The notes under the pieces: generated by a model | Told to the model about the DNA's origin: nothing | The model's database searches: none | Seen by the model: the letters and a program-made list of their open reading frames with translations, nothing else | Shown: positions 50,189 to 59,127 of the stretch, piece by piece | Numbering within the stretch: position 1 is the stretch's first letter | Layout of the letters: each line of letters starts with the position of its first letter | Assembly (NCBI RefSeq): GCF_000518645.1 | Contig: NZ_JADZ01000018.1 | Span: 96,862 to 160,861 of the forward strand | Direction: 5' to 3' | Source: Curvibacter gracilis ATCC BAA-807 | GTDB taxonomy: Bacteria > Pseudomonadota > Gammaproteobacteria > Burkholderiales > Burkholderiaceae_C | Length of the DNA stretch: 64,000 bases | Translations under genes and position numbers: made by a program

Positions 50189-51832
50189 TCAGCGGCTGAG
50201 GCTCGGCGTCTTCGAGCGGGTACGACGGTGTGACGCACGTTCGCACTGTCTAGCCCAAAGTACCAGCCCCAGACACAGCAGCCACAGCGGCGCCAGCCCC
50301 AGGCGCGACACCCACCAGGCGTAGGGGGTGATGCCCCAGCCGCCGTGATCGGCGCTGAGCCCCCGCCCCTGCACCACGCCTTGCAGCACGCCGCGGCTCA
50401 CCGGCGGCAACTGGGCCGTCACCCGACCGCGGTGGTCGATGATGGCGGTGGCGCCCGTGTTGGTGGCCCGCACCATGGGGCGGGCGAATTCGAGCGCACG
50501 CAGTCGGGAGATGTTCAGGTGCTGGTCGATGGCCACGCTGTCGCCAAACCAGCCGATGTTGCTCACGTTGACAAACACCGTGGGGGCCCGGGCCGGGTCG
50601 CGAAAACGCAGCCCCAACTCCTCGCCAAACAAATCCTCATAGCAGATGTTGGGCGCCAGCCGCTGGCCTTGCCAGGGCATGGAGGCCTGGCCCACCGCGC
50701 CCGCATTGAAGTCGCCCAGCGGCATGTCCATCAAGGCCACAAACCAGTGGAACATCGGCGGGATGAATTCGCCAAAGGGCACCAGGTGGTGCTTGTCGTA
50801 GGCGTACAGACGAGTCTCGCCGGGCATCAGGCCCAGCACCGAGTTGGTGTAGCCCTCGCGCTGGTTGCCCAGGGGCACACCGATCAGGGCGGCCTGGGGT
50901 CGCCCGCCCTGGGGAGGCGCCTGCGACCCCACGCCATAGCGCTGTAGCAGCCCGTCCCAATAGCCCGCGGGCAACTGCTCGGGCAGCAGAGGCAGCGCGG
51001 TCTCAGGCGCCACCACCAAAGAAGCCTGGTTGGCCATCAGTTGCGCCCGGTACCAGGCCAGGGCCATGGGCACGCCCGAGCCGGCCTGGAATTTCTCGTC
51101 CTGCGGGATGTTGCCCTGCAACAGGCTGACCTCCAGCGAGGCCGAGGAGGCCGGCTGCTCGGGCGCAGGCACCCAGCACAGCAGGGCCCACAAGCCCAGC
51201 AACACCGCGCGCATCACCCACGACAACCTGGCCCAGCTCGCCAGCGCGGCGGCCCAGGCCGCCACCAAAGCCCCCGTGCCATACACCCCGACCCAAGGGG
51301 CCAGCCAGCGTGCCGCACCCTCCACCTGGGCATAGCCCCCGGCCCCCCAGGGAAAGCCGGTGAACCAATGCCCGCGCAAAAGCTCGGCCAGGGTCCACAA
51401 GGCGGCAAACAACCCGGCCGAAGCCAGCGGGCCCAGCGCCAGCCGATGGTGCCAACGCACATACAGCCCCGCCGCCAGGGCGTAGTAGCTGCCGAGAAAG
51501 GCAGCCAGCCCCAGCACGGCCAGCACCGCCAGCGGCGCCTCCAGCCCGCCATAGACGGCCATCGAGATGTACAGCCACCAGAAGGTGCCGGCCAGCCAGC
51601 ACAGGGCGAAAACGGCGCCCAGCCAGGCGCCACGCCGGGCGCTGGGCGCCCGGTGGAGCAAGCCGACCAGGGCGACCAGCGACAAGGCCTGCAGCGTGCC
51701 CAAGGCCTGCCCACCCCAGGGCCAGGCCAGCGACAGGGCCTGCATCACGCCGGCCAGGGCCGCAAACGCCCAGTGGGCCAAGGTGGCCCGGGCCGGGCGC
51801 CCCAAGCCGCGCAAGCCGCTCAGGCCCTTCAT
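50189..51832 (-). CDS. lnt: Apolipoprotein N-acyltransferase
   Basis: 547 residues. Eight or so N-terminal membrane helices, then the nitrilase-like domain with the catalytic triad visible as Glu in VVAPETALPLL, Lys in YDKHHLVPFGEFIP and Cys in PNICYEDLFGEEL. Lnt adds the third acyl chain to lipoproteins in the inner membrane. It overlaps corC by four bases, an arrangement often seen for lnt. Confidence 0.95.
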   Translation of the reverse strand: MKGLSGLRGLGRPARATLAHWAFAALAGVMQALSLAWPWGGQALGTLQALSLVALVGLLHRAPSARRGAWLGAVFALCWLAGTFWWLYISMAVYGGLEAPLAVLAVLGLAAFLGSYYALAAGLYVRWHHRLALGPLASAGLFAALWTLAELLRGHWFTGFPWGAGGYAQVEGAARWLAPWVGVYGTGALVAAWAAALASWARLSWVMRAVLLGLWALLCWVPAPEQPASSASLEVSLLQGNIPQDEKFQAGSGVPMALAWYRAQLMANQASLVVAPETALPLLPEQLPAGYWDGLLQRYGVGSQAPPQGGRPQAALIGVPLGNQREGYTNSVLGLMPGETRLYAYDKHHLVPFGEFIPPMFHWFVALMDMPLGDFNAGAVGQASMPWQGQRLAPNICYEDLFGEELGLRFRDPARAPTVFVNVSNIGWFGDSVAIDQHLNISRLRALEFARPMVRATNTGATAIIDHRGRVTAQLPPVSRGVLQGVVQGRGLSADHGGWGITPYAWWVSRLGLAPLWLLCLGLVLWARQCERASHRRTRSKTPSLSR

Positions 51833-52704
51833 GCGGGGGTGGCGCCGTCGGCCTGGGGCGTGACCTTGAACCAGCGCACGGCGCCGCCCTTGGTGTGTTG
51901 CACCACGAACTTCAACCCGGCCAGCTCAAAGTGCTCGCCGCGCCGGGGTACATGGCCCAGTTCATGGGCGATCAGGCCGCCGATGGTGTCAAAGTTTTCG
52001 TCGGCATCGCGGCTTTCGATGAGCACGCCAAAGGCCTCGGCCACGCGCTCGATCGGCGTGTCGCCGCTCACGCGGTAGCTGCGGTCGGCCAGGCCGAAGA
52101 TGTCGCCTTCGTCTTCGGCGATGTCGAATTCATCCTCGATCTCGCCGACGATCTGCTCCAGCACATCTTCGATGGTGATCAAGCCAGCCACTCGACCGAA
52201 CTCGTCGATGACGATGGCCAGGTGGTTGCGGTTGCCTCGGAACTCGCGCAACAAGTCGTTGAGGCCTTTGCTTTCAGGCACAAAAACGGCGGGTCTGAGC
52301 AGGGCCCGGATGTTGAGTTCTGGGGCCCGCTGCAGCTTGAGCAGGTCCTTGGCCATCAAGATGCCGATGATGTTGTCGGGCTCATCGCTGTACACCGGGA
52401 AACGGGAATGCCCGGTTTCGATCACCTGGTGCAGCAGTTCGTCGTAGGGGGAGTCGATGTTGAGCCGGTCCATGCGCGGCGTGGCGAGCATGACGTCGCC
52501 GGCCGTCAGATCGGCCATGCGGATGACGCCTTCGAGCATCACGCGCGACTCGGCGCCTATGACCTGGTTGTCCTCGGCATCGGTGAGGGCTTCCAGCAAT
52601 TCGTCACGCGAGTCGGGCCCGGGACGGATGAATTCGGCAACTTTTTGCAGAAAAGAGCGCTTGTCTTCCTTCTCGGAAGCACGCGCGGGGTGAGGGTCGG
52701 ACAC
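51829..52704 (-). CDS. corC: CorC/HlyC-family CBS-domain protein
   Basis: 291 residues, cytoplasmic. Two CBS domains (about 75-190: VMLATPRMDRLNIDSPYDELLHQVIETGHSRFPVYSDEPDNIIGILMAKDLL and NRNHLAIVIDEFGRVAGLITIEDVLEQIVGEIEDEFD), then the transporter-associated domain ending LAGLKFVVQHTKGGAVRWFKVTP. CorC proteins lack membrane helices and influence Mg/Co efflux. The pairing with lnt is conserved in many proteobacteria. Confidence 0.93.
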   Translation of the reverse strand: MSDPHPARASEKEDKRSFLQKVAEFIRPGPDSRDELLEALTDAEDNQVIGAESRVMLEGVIRMADLTAGDVMLATPRMDRLNIDSPYDELLHQVIETGHSRFPVYSDEPDNIIGILMAKDLLKLQRAPELNIRALLRPAVFVPESKGLNDLLREFRGNRNHLAIVIDEFGRVAGLITIEDVLEQIVGEIEDEFDIAEDEGDIFGLADRSYRVSGDTPIERVAEAFGVLIESRDADENFDTIGGLIAHELGHVPRRGEHFELAGLKFVVQHTKGGAVRWFKVTPQADGATPA

Positions 52705-52765
52705 AGCCTGGTGCGCAAAACGTGCGGTAGTGGGTAAGCCTCAAGGATAGCGGATTGATATGACA

Positions 52766-52784
52766 GCCGGCCAACACGGCCGGC
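52766..52784. terminator. Hairpin between the GNAT gene and corC
   Basis: GCCGGCC (52766-52772) and GGCCGGC (52778-52784) form a perfect seven-base stem with an AACAC loop. It is 15 bases downstream of the GNAT stop (52800, minus strand). There is no T-run, so termination is only possible. Confidence 0.4.
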
Positions 52785-52799
52785 CGCACCGCTTTCCAC

Positions 52800-53531
52800 T
52801 CACTGGGCCGACTGGTGACGACCCTGGCGCACGCCCCGGCGGATTTCCTGCACGCTGGCCAGCGTGTCACGGAACTGCTTGGCCTGAACCTTGAGTCGGT
52901 AGTCGAGTTCGGCGAACTGCTGCTCGACGATCTCGGCCACGCGCGAATCCAGACTGGCGGGCGGCAGCTTGAGGTGGGCCTCGGACTCCGAGCCATCGCG
53001 CTCCACCGTCGCACCGGCATTGCGGGCGATCTTCAGCATGGCGGTGTTCTCGCTCAGGGCGTGGATGAACATCAGGCTCACGCCTTCGTTGCGGGCGTGC
53101 ATCACGGCCCGGTCGAACAGGCGGGCGCCGTAGCCACGGCCACGGGCGTGCTTGAGCACCGACACGCCGAACTCGGCGCAACTGGCCGACTTCGGATCGG
53201 TCGAGAACGCCAGGTGCGCCATCGCGATCAGTTCAAGCCGGCGGTTGTAAATGCCAAAGATCTCGTCGCGCTCAAAGTCGAGCTGGTCGACATAGCGCTG
53301 CACCTGCTCGTCGCTGGCGGCATAGCCAAAGCGCAGGTAGCGGTCTTGCGGCTCCAGGGCCAGCAAATGAGCGGCGATGCGGGAGCGGTAGCTGGGGCCG
53401 AGCGAGCGGATGGGCACCAGCACGGGCGATGGGCCCGAGGCTTCAGGGCCCGAAGGTTGGGCCAGGGTGAAATGAAACAGATCGCGTCCCGCCTGCAGCG
53501 AAGACCGGATCCAGTTGGAAGGGGCTAACAT
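52800..53531 (-). CDS. GNAT-family N-acetyltransferase
   Basis: 243 residues. The GNAT fold is shown by YLRFGYAASDEQVQRYVDQLDFERDEIFGIYNRRLELIAMAHLAFS, then the acetyl-CoA loop VLKHARGRGYGARLFDRAVMHARNEGVSLMFIHALSENTAMLKIARNAG. A C-terminal tail of about 60 residues is helical. The substrate is unknown. A palindromic motif lies just upstream of its start. Confidence 0.85.
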   Translation of the reverse strand: MLAPSNWIRSSLQAGRDLFHFTLAQPSGPEASGPSPVLVPIRSLGPSYRSRIAAHLLALEPQDRYLRFGYAASDEQVQRYVDQLDFERDEIFGIYNRRLELIAMAHLAFSTDPKSASCAEFGVSVLKHARGRGYGARLFDRAVMHARNEGVSLMFIHALSENTAMLKIARNAGATVERDGSESEAHLKLPPASLDSRVAEIVEQQFAELDYRLKVQAKQFRDTLASVQEIRRGVRQGRHQSAQ

Positions 53532-53540
53532 GGGCTGAAC

Positions 53541-53560
53541 TATAAGGGTTTTCCCCTATA
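53541..53560. promoter_or_regulatory. Near-perfect inverted repeat upstream of the GNAT gene
   Basis: TATAAGGGTTTTCCCCTATA has arms TATAAGGG and CCCCTATA with one mismatch around a TTTT centre, ten bases before the GNAT start (53531, minus strand). The symmetry and position fit an operator overlapping the promoter. The binding protein is unknown. Confidence 0.5.
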
Positions 53561-53624
53561 ACCCAAAATCCAGCCCCTTCAAGCCCTGCGGAGATGAAGG
53601 TTATCCCCCCTCAAGAACCGTTCG

Positions 53625-54098
53625 TCAGACAGGCAAGGCCGTCGTGGCCTTGACGCGGTCCAGCACAAAGCTGGTCTTGCAATCCTGCACGCTGGGGTGC
53701 TTGAGCAGGCTTTCCATCACAAAGCGCCGGTAATGCGCCATGTCGGCCACCACCACCCGCAGCAAAAAATCCATCTCGCCCGTCAGGGCTGCGCACTCGA
53801 CCACCTCGGGCCAGGTCTGCACACTGGCGCGGAACAGGTCCATGGGGTTGCGCTTGTGGCTCTCGGTGTGCTTTTCGAGCCGCACATTGAGGTAGGCCGT
53901 CAGGCCCAGGCCCACGGCCTCGGGCTGTACCAGGGCCACGTAGCGGTCGATCACGCCGCTGTCTTCCAGGCGCCGGACCCGGCGCAGCACCGCGCTGGCC
54001 GACAGGCCCACGGCCTCGGCGATCTGGTCGTAGGTGGCGCGACCATCCGCCTGCAGACTGCGCAAAATCTGCCGATCCAGCTTATCCAATGCTTCCAT
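53625..54098 (-). CDS. Lrp/AsnC-family transcriptional regulator
   Basis: 157 residues from ATG 54098. Helix-turn-helix at about 1-60 (LDKLDRQILRSLQADGRATYDQIAEAVGLSASAVLRRVRRLEDSGVI), followed by the RAM ligand-binding domain (VVECAALTGEMDFLLRVVVADMAHYRRFVMESLLKHPSVQDCKTSFVLDRVK). It is divergent from hpd and probably controls it, as Lrp-type regulators often do for aromatic amino-acid catabolism (inference). An inverted repeat lies just upstream. Confidence 0.93.
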   Translation of the reverse strand: MEALDKLDRQILRSLQADGRATYDQIAEAVGLSASAVLRRVRRLEDSGVIDRYVALVQPEAVGLGLTAYLNVRLEKHTESHKRNPMDLFRASVQTWPEVVECAALTGEMDFLLRVVVADMAHYRRFVMESLLKHPSVQDCKTSFVLDRVKATTALPV

Positions 54099-54107
54099 GG
54101 CCTTTAT

Positions 54108-54126
54108 TTTGCAGGATTCATGCAAA
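54108..54126. promoter_or_regulatory. Inverted repeat between the Lrp-type regulator and hpd
   Basis: TTTGCA (54108-54113) and TGCAAA (54121-54126) form a perfect six-base inverted repeat around seven bases. It begins ten bases upstream of the regulator's start and about 98 bases upstream of hpd. A site for the adjacent Lrp-type protein is the simplest reading. Confidence 0.55.
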
Positions 54127-54223
54127 TTGACCGAGGTCACGGCCGCAGAACGCAGAAAAACTGCTGGCCTCGCCCCCTACAGTCAATCGCTTCAAGACCT
54201 CACTCATGGATGGAGACAGACTG

Positions 54224-55360
54224 ATGAACGCCCCCCTGCCTGCCAACGCCACCGCGCCCGTGGCACCCTTCACGCCCTGGGACAACCCCATGGGCACCGA
54301 CGGCTTTGAATTCATCGAGTACGCGGCCCCCGATCCGGTGGCCATGGGCCTGGTGTTCGAGCGCATGGGCTTTCGCCCGGTGGCACGCCACCGCCACAAG
54401 AACGTGACCCTGTACCGCCAGGGTGAGATCAACTTCATCATCAACGCCGAGCCCGATTCGTTCGCCCAGCGCTTTGCCCGCCTGCACGGCCCCAGCGTGT
54501 GCGCCATCGCCTTCCGGGTGCAGGATGCCAAGGCCGCCTACGAGCGCGCCGTCGGCCTGGGCGCCTGGGGCTATGCCGGCGTGGCCGGCCCGGGCGAGCT
54601 GAACATTCCCGCCATCAAGGGCATCGGCGACAGCCTGATCTACCTGGTGGACCGTTGGCGCGGCAAGAACGGCGCCCAGCCCGGTGCCATCGGCAACATC
54701 GGCTTCTTCGATGTCGATTTCGAGCCCCTGCCCGGCCTGAGCACCGAAGAAGCCCTGGCCCCCCATGGTGTGGGCCTGACCTATATCGACCACCTGACGC
54801 ACAACGTGCACCGGGGTCGCATGCATGAATGGGCCGACTTCTACGAGCGCCTGTTCAACTTCCGCGAGGTCAAGTACTTCGACATCGAAGGCCAGGTGAC
54901 CGGCGTGAAGAGCAAGGCCATGACCAGCCCCTGCGGCAAGATCCGCATCCCGATCAACGAAGAAGGCAAGGACAAGCCGGGCCAGATCCAGGAGTACCTG
55001 GACATGTACCGCGGCGAAGGCATCCAGCACATCGCCATGGGCTCGGACAACCTCTATGCCACGGTGGACGGCTTGCAGGCCAACCAGGTGCGCCTGCTCG
55101 ACACCATCGACACCTACTACGAACTGGTGGACAAGCGCATCCCGGGCCATGGCGAAAACCTGGCAGAACTGCACAAGCGCAAGATCCTGATCGACGGCAA
55201 GAAGGACGCGCTGCTGCTGCAGATCTTCAGCGAGAACCAGTTGGGCCCGATCTTCTTCGAGTTCATCCAGCGCAAGGGCGACGACGGCTTTGGCAACGGC
55301 AATTTCAAGGCCTTGTTCGAGTCCATCGAGTTGGATCAGATGCGGCGCGGGGTGATCTGA
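54224..55360 (+). CDS. hpd: 4-hydroxyphenylpyruvate dioxygenase
   Basis: 378 residues from ATG 54224, with GGAG eight bases upstream. Two VOC half-domains; the iron ligands are His in LTYIDHLTHNVHRG, His in EGIQHIAMGSDN and Glu in GPIFFEFIQRKGDDGFGNGNFKALFESIE, the HPPD signature. It converts 4-hydroxyphenylpyruvate to homogentisate in tyrosine breakdown. No hmgA or fumarylacetoacetase is adjacent. A divergent Lrp-type regulator probably controls it. Confidence 0.96.
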   Translation: MNAPLPANATAPVAPFTPWDNPMGTDGFEFIEYAAPDPVAMGLVFERMGFRPVARHRHKNVTLYRQGEINFIINAEPDSFAQRFARLHGPSVCAIAFRVQDAKAAYERAVGLGAWGYAGVAGPGELNIPAIKGIGDSLIYLVDRWRGKNGAQPGAIGNIGFFDVDFEPLPGLSTEEALAPHGVGLTYIDHLTHNVHRGRMHEWADFYERLFNFREVKYFDIEGQVTGVKSKAMTSPCGKIRIPINEEGKDKPGQIQEYLDMYRGEGIQHIAMGSDNLYATVDGLQANQVRLLDTIDTYYELVDKRIPGHGENLAELHKRKILIDGKKDALLLQIFSENQLGPIFFEFIQRKGDDGFGNGNFKALFESIELDQMRRGVI

Positions 55361-55391
55361 GGCCCCATGAGCGGATGCGGAACGCAGCCGC

Positions 55392-56306
55392 TCATCTATC
55401 CATCGCTTCTATCAACGCCATCACCTGGCTGCGCACGCCGGGGTCGGTGGCCAGGGCGACGTGGGGGATGCCGGGCACGAAGTGGGCCCGGGCGCCGGGC
55501 AGGGTGGCGGTGTGGGCCGGGAAGACGACGTTGTCGCAGTTCGAATAGAAGCAGCTGAAGGCGGTGGCGCGTTCGGTCGGCTCCTCGGCGGCCAAGGATT
55601 GCAGCCAGGGGCTGGCCAGGCGCATCTGGCGGCCGTTGGCGGTGTGGGCCCAGCGGGCGAGCCAGGTGCCCTGGTGCGGAGTACCCAGGGTGATCACATG
55701 GTGCACAAGGGGGGCTTCGCCACGCGCCGCACTGGCACGCCACCAGGCGCGGGCCACCAGGCCGCCCATGCTGTGGGCCACGACGATGGGGGCCCGGCCG
55801 GTGGCCTCGGTGAGGGCCGTCACGGCGCGGTCCACCTGTGCCGCACAGGCATCGATCGAGCCAAACGGAGGCTCCAGGCTGAGCGCCATGAAAGGCCGCC
55901 CCACCGCGGTGAAATGCTGCATCCACGGGGTCCAGACGCCCCGGTTGCAGAAGTAGCCGTGGATCAGCAGCACGCCGCGCTGCCCAGCGGGCCCCGGTGG
56001 CGATAACTGATCGCCCAGGGCGTCGGCCCGAAACGGCTGCCAAAATCCAAACACCCGGCTGGAGGCCCGCACCTCCGTCACCCAGGCCCGCAGCAGCTGC
56101 GGCCAGGGGGCGGGTGGCGCCGGGTCACCCCAGTTGACCCGCGCCATGATCAGCAACTCCAGGCCCAGGGCCAGCGGGTTCAGGGCCAACAGGCCCAGCA
56201 GCACCGCGGCCATCACCCAGGGCGATTGCGGCCACCACCAAGCCCAGGCGCCCACCATCAGCAGCGCCCCCCAGAGCAGCATCATTCTTTGCAGGCGGGC
56301 AATCAT
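55392..56306 (-). CDS. Alpha/beta hydrolase, lipase-like, with N-terminal membrane anchor
   Basis: 304 residues from ATG 56306. Two N-terminal helices (MMLLWGALLMVGAWAWW and WVMAAVLLGLLALNPLALGLELLIM). The alpha/beta fold has RGVLLIHGYFCNRGVW (oxyanion side), nucleophile Ser in IVVAHSMGGLVARAWW, and His in FVPGIPHVAL. This pattern resembles triacylglycerol lipase or PGAP1-like proteins. The longer in-frame upstream extension is poor in family features and is not included. It converges with hpd by 31 bases. Confidence 0.85.
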   Translation of the reverse strand: MIARLQRMMLLWGALLMVGAWAWWWPQSPWVMAAVLLGLLALNPLALGLELLIMARVNWGDPAPPAPWPQLLRAWVTEVRASSRVFGFWQPFRADALGDQLSPPGPAGQRGVLLIHGYFCNRGVWTPWMQHFTAVGRPFMALSLEPPFGSIDACAAQVDRAVTALTEATGRAPIVVAHSMGGLVARAWWRASAARGEAPLVHHVITLGTPHQGTWLARWAHTANGRQMRLASPWLQSLAAEEPTERATAFSCFYSNCDNVVFPAHTATLPGARAHFVPGIPHVALATDPGVRSQVMALIEAMDR

Positions 56307-56481
56307 CGGCGGCTCACTCCAAGGGGAACTGATGTCATGCGCCGATGATGGCACGCAGCGCTGCATCGAAGCGCAACCCTCTGTGCCTGTCGCCTCAGCG
56401 ACGGATTGCCGCCTCACCCTAGGACAAGCCCCGTAGCCACCTTTGCTGCAGCGCAGCCAGAATCGAGCGCCAAGGAGAGAC

Positions 56482-58179
56482 ATGATGGACAGAATCTGGT
56501 TGCAGCACTACCCGGCCGGCGTGCCCCAAACGATTGACCCCGAGCAGTACCGTTCGGTCCCCCACCTGCTGGAGGAGTCGTTCCGCAAATTTGCCGACAA
56601 GCCGTTTTCGGTGTGCATGGACGTGTGGATGAGCTACGGCGAGCTCGACACCCTGTCGGCTGCGCTGGGCGCCTGGCTGCAGTCGCGCGGGCTGGAGCCC
56701 GGGGCCCGGGTGGCCATCATGCTGCCCAACATCCCGCAGTTTGCCGTCACCATGGCCGCGGTGCTGCGCGCCGGCTACACCTGCGTCAACGTCAACCCGC
56801 TCTACACCGCGCGCGAACTCGAGCACCAGCTCAAGGACTCGGGCTCGACGGCCATCATCATCCTGGAGAACTTTGCCCACACCCTGCAGGCGGTGATCGA
56901 CAAGACCCCGATCAAGCAGGTGGTGATGACCTCGATGGGCGACCTGCTGGGTGGCCTCAAGGGCGCCTGGATCACCTTTGCCGTGCGCCACCTGGCCAAG
57001 ATGGTGCCCCCCTACCAAATCGCCCTGACGCCCGGGCGCAGCGTGGTGCCGTTCAGCCAGGCCCTGGCCGAGGGGCGCGGCAAGAAGCTGCAGCCGGCCA
57101 GCAGCAACCTCGATTCGATCGCCTTCCTGCAATACACCGGCGGCACCACCGGCCTGTCCAAGGGCGCCACCCTGACCCACCGCAACATCGTGGCCGCCAC
57201 CCTGCAGGCCGACGCCTGGTTCAAGCCGGCCCTGGCCCGCATCGGCGACCCGACCAAGATCAACGGCATTGCCGCCCTGCCGCTGTACCACATCTTCGCG
57301 CTGACCCTGTGCCTGCTGGCCATCCGCCAGGGTTCGCACCTGACGCTGATCCCCAACCCGCGCGACATCGGCAAGTTCATCAAGGAACTGAAGAAGCGCC
57401 CCTTCCACATGCTGCCGGCGGTGAACACCCTGTTCAACGCCCTGCTGCAGCACCCCGAGTTCAAGACCCTCGACTTCTCGCACCTGTGCATCTCGCAGGC
57501 CGGCGGCATGGCGGCGGCCGAGGGCACGGCCAAGGCCTGGCAGCAGCTCACCGGCTCGGCCATGGTCGAAGGCTGGGGCATGAGCGAGACCTGCGCCATC
57601 GGCACCAACAACCCGGTCACCAGCACGCAGTTCTCGGGCTCGATCGGCCTGCCCCTGCCCAGCATCGACATCGCCATCAAAGACGACGCCGGCAACACCG
57701 TGCCGCAGGGCGAATCGGGCGAGATCTGCATCAAGGGCCCCAATGTCATGACCGGCTACTACCAGCAGCCGGCCGAGAACGCCAAGGCCTTCACCAGCGA
57801 CGGCTTCATGCGCACCGGCGACGTGGGCGTGATGGATGAAAAAGGCTACACCCGCATCATCGACCGCAAGAAGGACATGATCCTGGTCAGCGGCTTCAAC
57901 GTGTTCCCCAACGAACTGGAGCAGGTGATCTCGCTGTGCCCCGGCGTGCTCGAGTGCGCCGCCATCGGTGTGCCCGATGCCAAGCAGGGCGAGGCCATCA
58001 AGATCTTCGTGGTGCGCAGCGACCCGGCGCTCACCGAAGACGATGTGGCCCGCTACTGCCGCGAAAACCTCACCGGCTACAAGCACCCCAAGCACATCGA
58101 GTTCCGCACCGAACTGCCCAAGACCAATGTGGGCAAGATCCTGCGGCGTGAGTTGCGCAACAGCGCCGCGGCCCACTGA
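56482..58179 (+). CDS. fadD: Long-chain fatty acid-CoA ligase
   Basis: 565 residues from ATG 56482, with AGGAGA seven bases upstream. ANL superfamily: ATP-binding loop YTGGTTGLSKGATLTHRN, QAGGMAAAEGTAKAWQ, EGWGMSETCAIGT, the hinge region MRTGDVGVMDEKGYTRIIDRKKDMILVSGFNVFPNELEQ and the C-terminal KTNVGKILRRELR with the catalytic Lys. It activates fatty acids in two steps for beta-oxidation. A metallo-hydrolase starts four bases after its stop. Confidence 0.94.
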   Translation: MMDRIWLQHYPAGVPQTIDPEQYRSVPHLLEESFRKFADKPFSVCMDVWMSYGELDTLSAALGAWLQSRGLEPGARVAIMLPNIPQFAVTMAAVLRAGYTCVNVNPLYTARELEHQLKDSGSTAIIILENFAHTLQAVIDKTPIKQVVMTSMGDLLGGLKGAWITFAVRHLAKMVPPYQIALTPGRSVVPFSQALAEGRGKKLQPASSNLDSIAFLQYTGGTTGLSKGATLTHRNIVAATLQADAWFKPALARIGDPTKINGIAALPLYHIFALTLCLLAIRQGSHLTLIPNPRDIGKFIKELKKRPFHMLPAVNTLFNALLQHPEFKTLDFSHLCISQAGGMAAAEGTAKAWQQLTGSAMVEGWGMSETCAIGTNNPVTSTQFSGSIGLPLPSIDIAIKDDAGNTVPQGESGEICIKGPNVMTGYYQQPAENAKAFTSDGFMRTGDVGVMDEKGYTRIIDRKKDMILVSGFNVFPNELEQVISLCPGVLECAAIGVPDAKQGEAIKIFVVRSDPALTEDDVARYCRENLTGYKHPKHIEFRTELPKTNVGKILRRELRNSAAAH

Positions 58180-58183
58180 GCCC

Positions 58184-59110
58184 ATGCGGCACGACACACC
58201 GCCGGCCCTGCCCCCGGGCGTCAGCGTGCTCGAGCGCGGCTGGCTGTCGGCCAACAACATCCTGCTCGAAGGCCCCGCGGGCGCCACCCTGGTCGACAGC
58301 GGCTACGCCAGCCACAGTGAGCAGACCGTGGCCCTGGTCGAAGCCGCACTGGGCCCGCGCCCCTTGGTGCAGTTGCTCAACACCCACCTGCACAGCGACC
58401 ACTGCGGCGGCAATGCCGCACTGCAGGCCCGCTACCCGGGCCTGCAGACCTGGATCCCGCCCGGCGAGGCCGAGGCGGTGCGCGCCTGGGACGAAAGCCG
58501 CCTGAGCTACCAGCACACCGGCCAGCTTTGCCCCCGCTTCGGCTTTGACGGCCTGCTGCAGCCCGACACCGAAAGGCGGCTGGGCCAGCAGACCTGGCAG
58601 GTGCATGCTGCCCCCGGGCATGACCCGCATTCGGTGATCCTGTTCGAGCCCGCCAGCGCCACCCTGATCTCGGCCGATGCGCTGTGGGAAAACGGTTTTG
58701 GCGTGGTCTTCCCCGAACTCGACGGCATTGCCGCCTTTGACGAGGTGGCCGCCACCCTGGACCTGATCGAGCGCCTGGCACCGCGCACCGTGGTGCCCGG
58801 CCACGGCGCGGTGTTCCACGACCTGGGCGCAGCACTGGCCACGGCGCGTCGACGCCTGGACGGCTTTGTGCGCTCGCCCGAACGCCATCAGCAGTACGCC
58901 ACCAAGGTGCTGCTGAAGTTCAAGCTGCTCGAATGGCAGCAGATCGGTCTTGACGATCTGAAGCGCTGGATGCAACAGACCCCCCACATGCGCGAGGCCG
59001 CCAGGCGCATGGGCGGCGCCTCTGAAGAGGCCTGGCTGTCCGAGCTGGTCGCCCAGTTGGTGGCCTCGGGCGCGGCCCGGCTGCAGGGGCAGCAACTGAT
59101 CAATGCCTGA
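58184..59110 (+). CDS. Metallo-beta-lactamase-fold hydrolase
   Basis: 308 residues from ATG 58184, four bases after fadD's stop, hence co-translated. Metal ligands in LLNTHLHSDHCGGNAALQ (HxHxDH), His in VHAAPGHDPHSVIL, the Asp in ISADALWENGFGV and His in TVVPGHGAVF. The C-terminal 80 residues are a helical tail, as in lactonase- and thioesterase-like members. Coupling with fadD suggests an acyl-thioester or acyl substrate (inference). Confidence 0.88.
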   Translation: MRHDTPPALPPGVSVLERGWLSANNILLEGPAGATLVDSGYASHSEQTVALVEAALGPRPLVQLLNTHLHSDHCGGNAALQARYPGLQTWIPPGEAEAVRAWDESRLSYQHTGQLCPRFGFDGLLQPDTERRLGQQTWQVHAAPGHDPHSVILFEPASATLISADALWENGFGVVFPELDGIAAFDEVAATLDLIERLAPRTVVPGHGAVFHDLGAALATARRRLDGFVRSPERHQQYATKVLLKFKLLEWQQIGLDDLKRWMQQTPHMREAARRMGGASEEAWLSELVAQLVASGAARLQGQQLINA

Positions 59111-59127
59111 GCCGGAGGTGCTGGTGC

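Noticed and set aside
54200..55174. Open frame of 324 codons opposite hpd
   Set aside because: hpd carries all iron ligands and a good ribosome-binding site; the opposite frame is His/Val/Gly-rich without a family.
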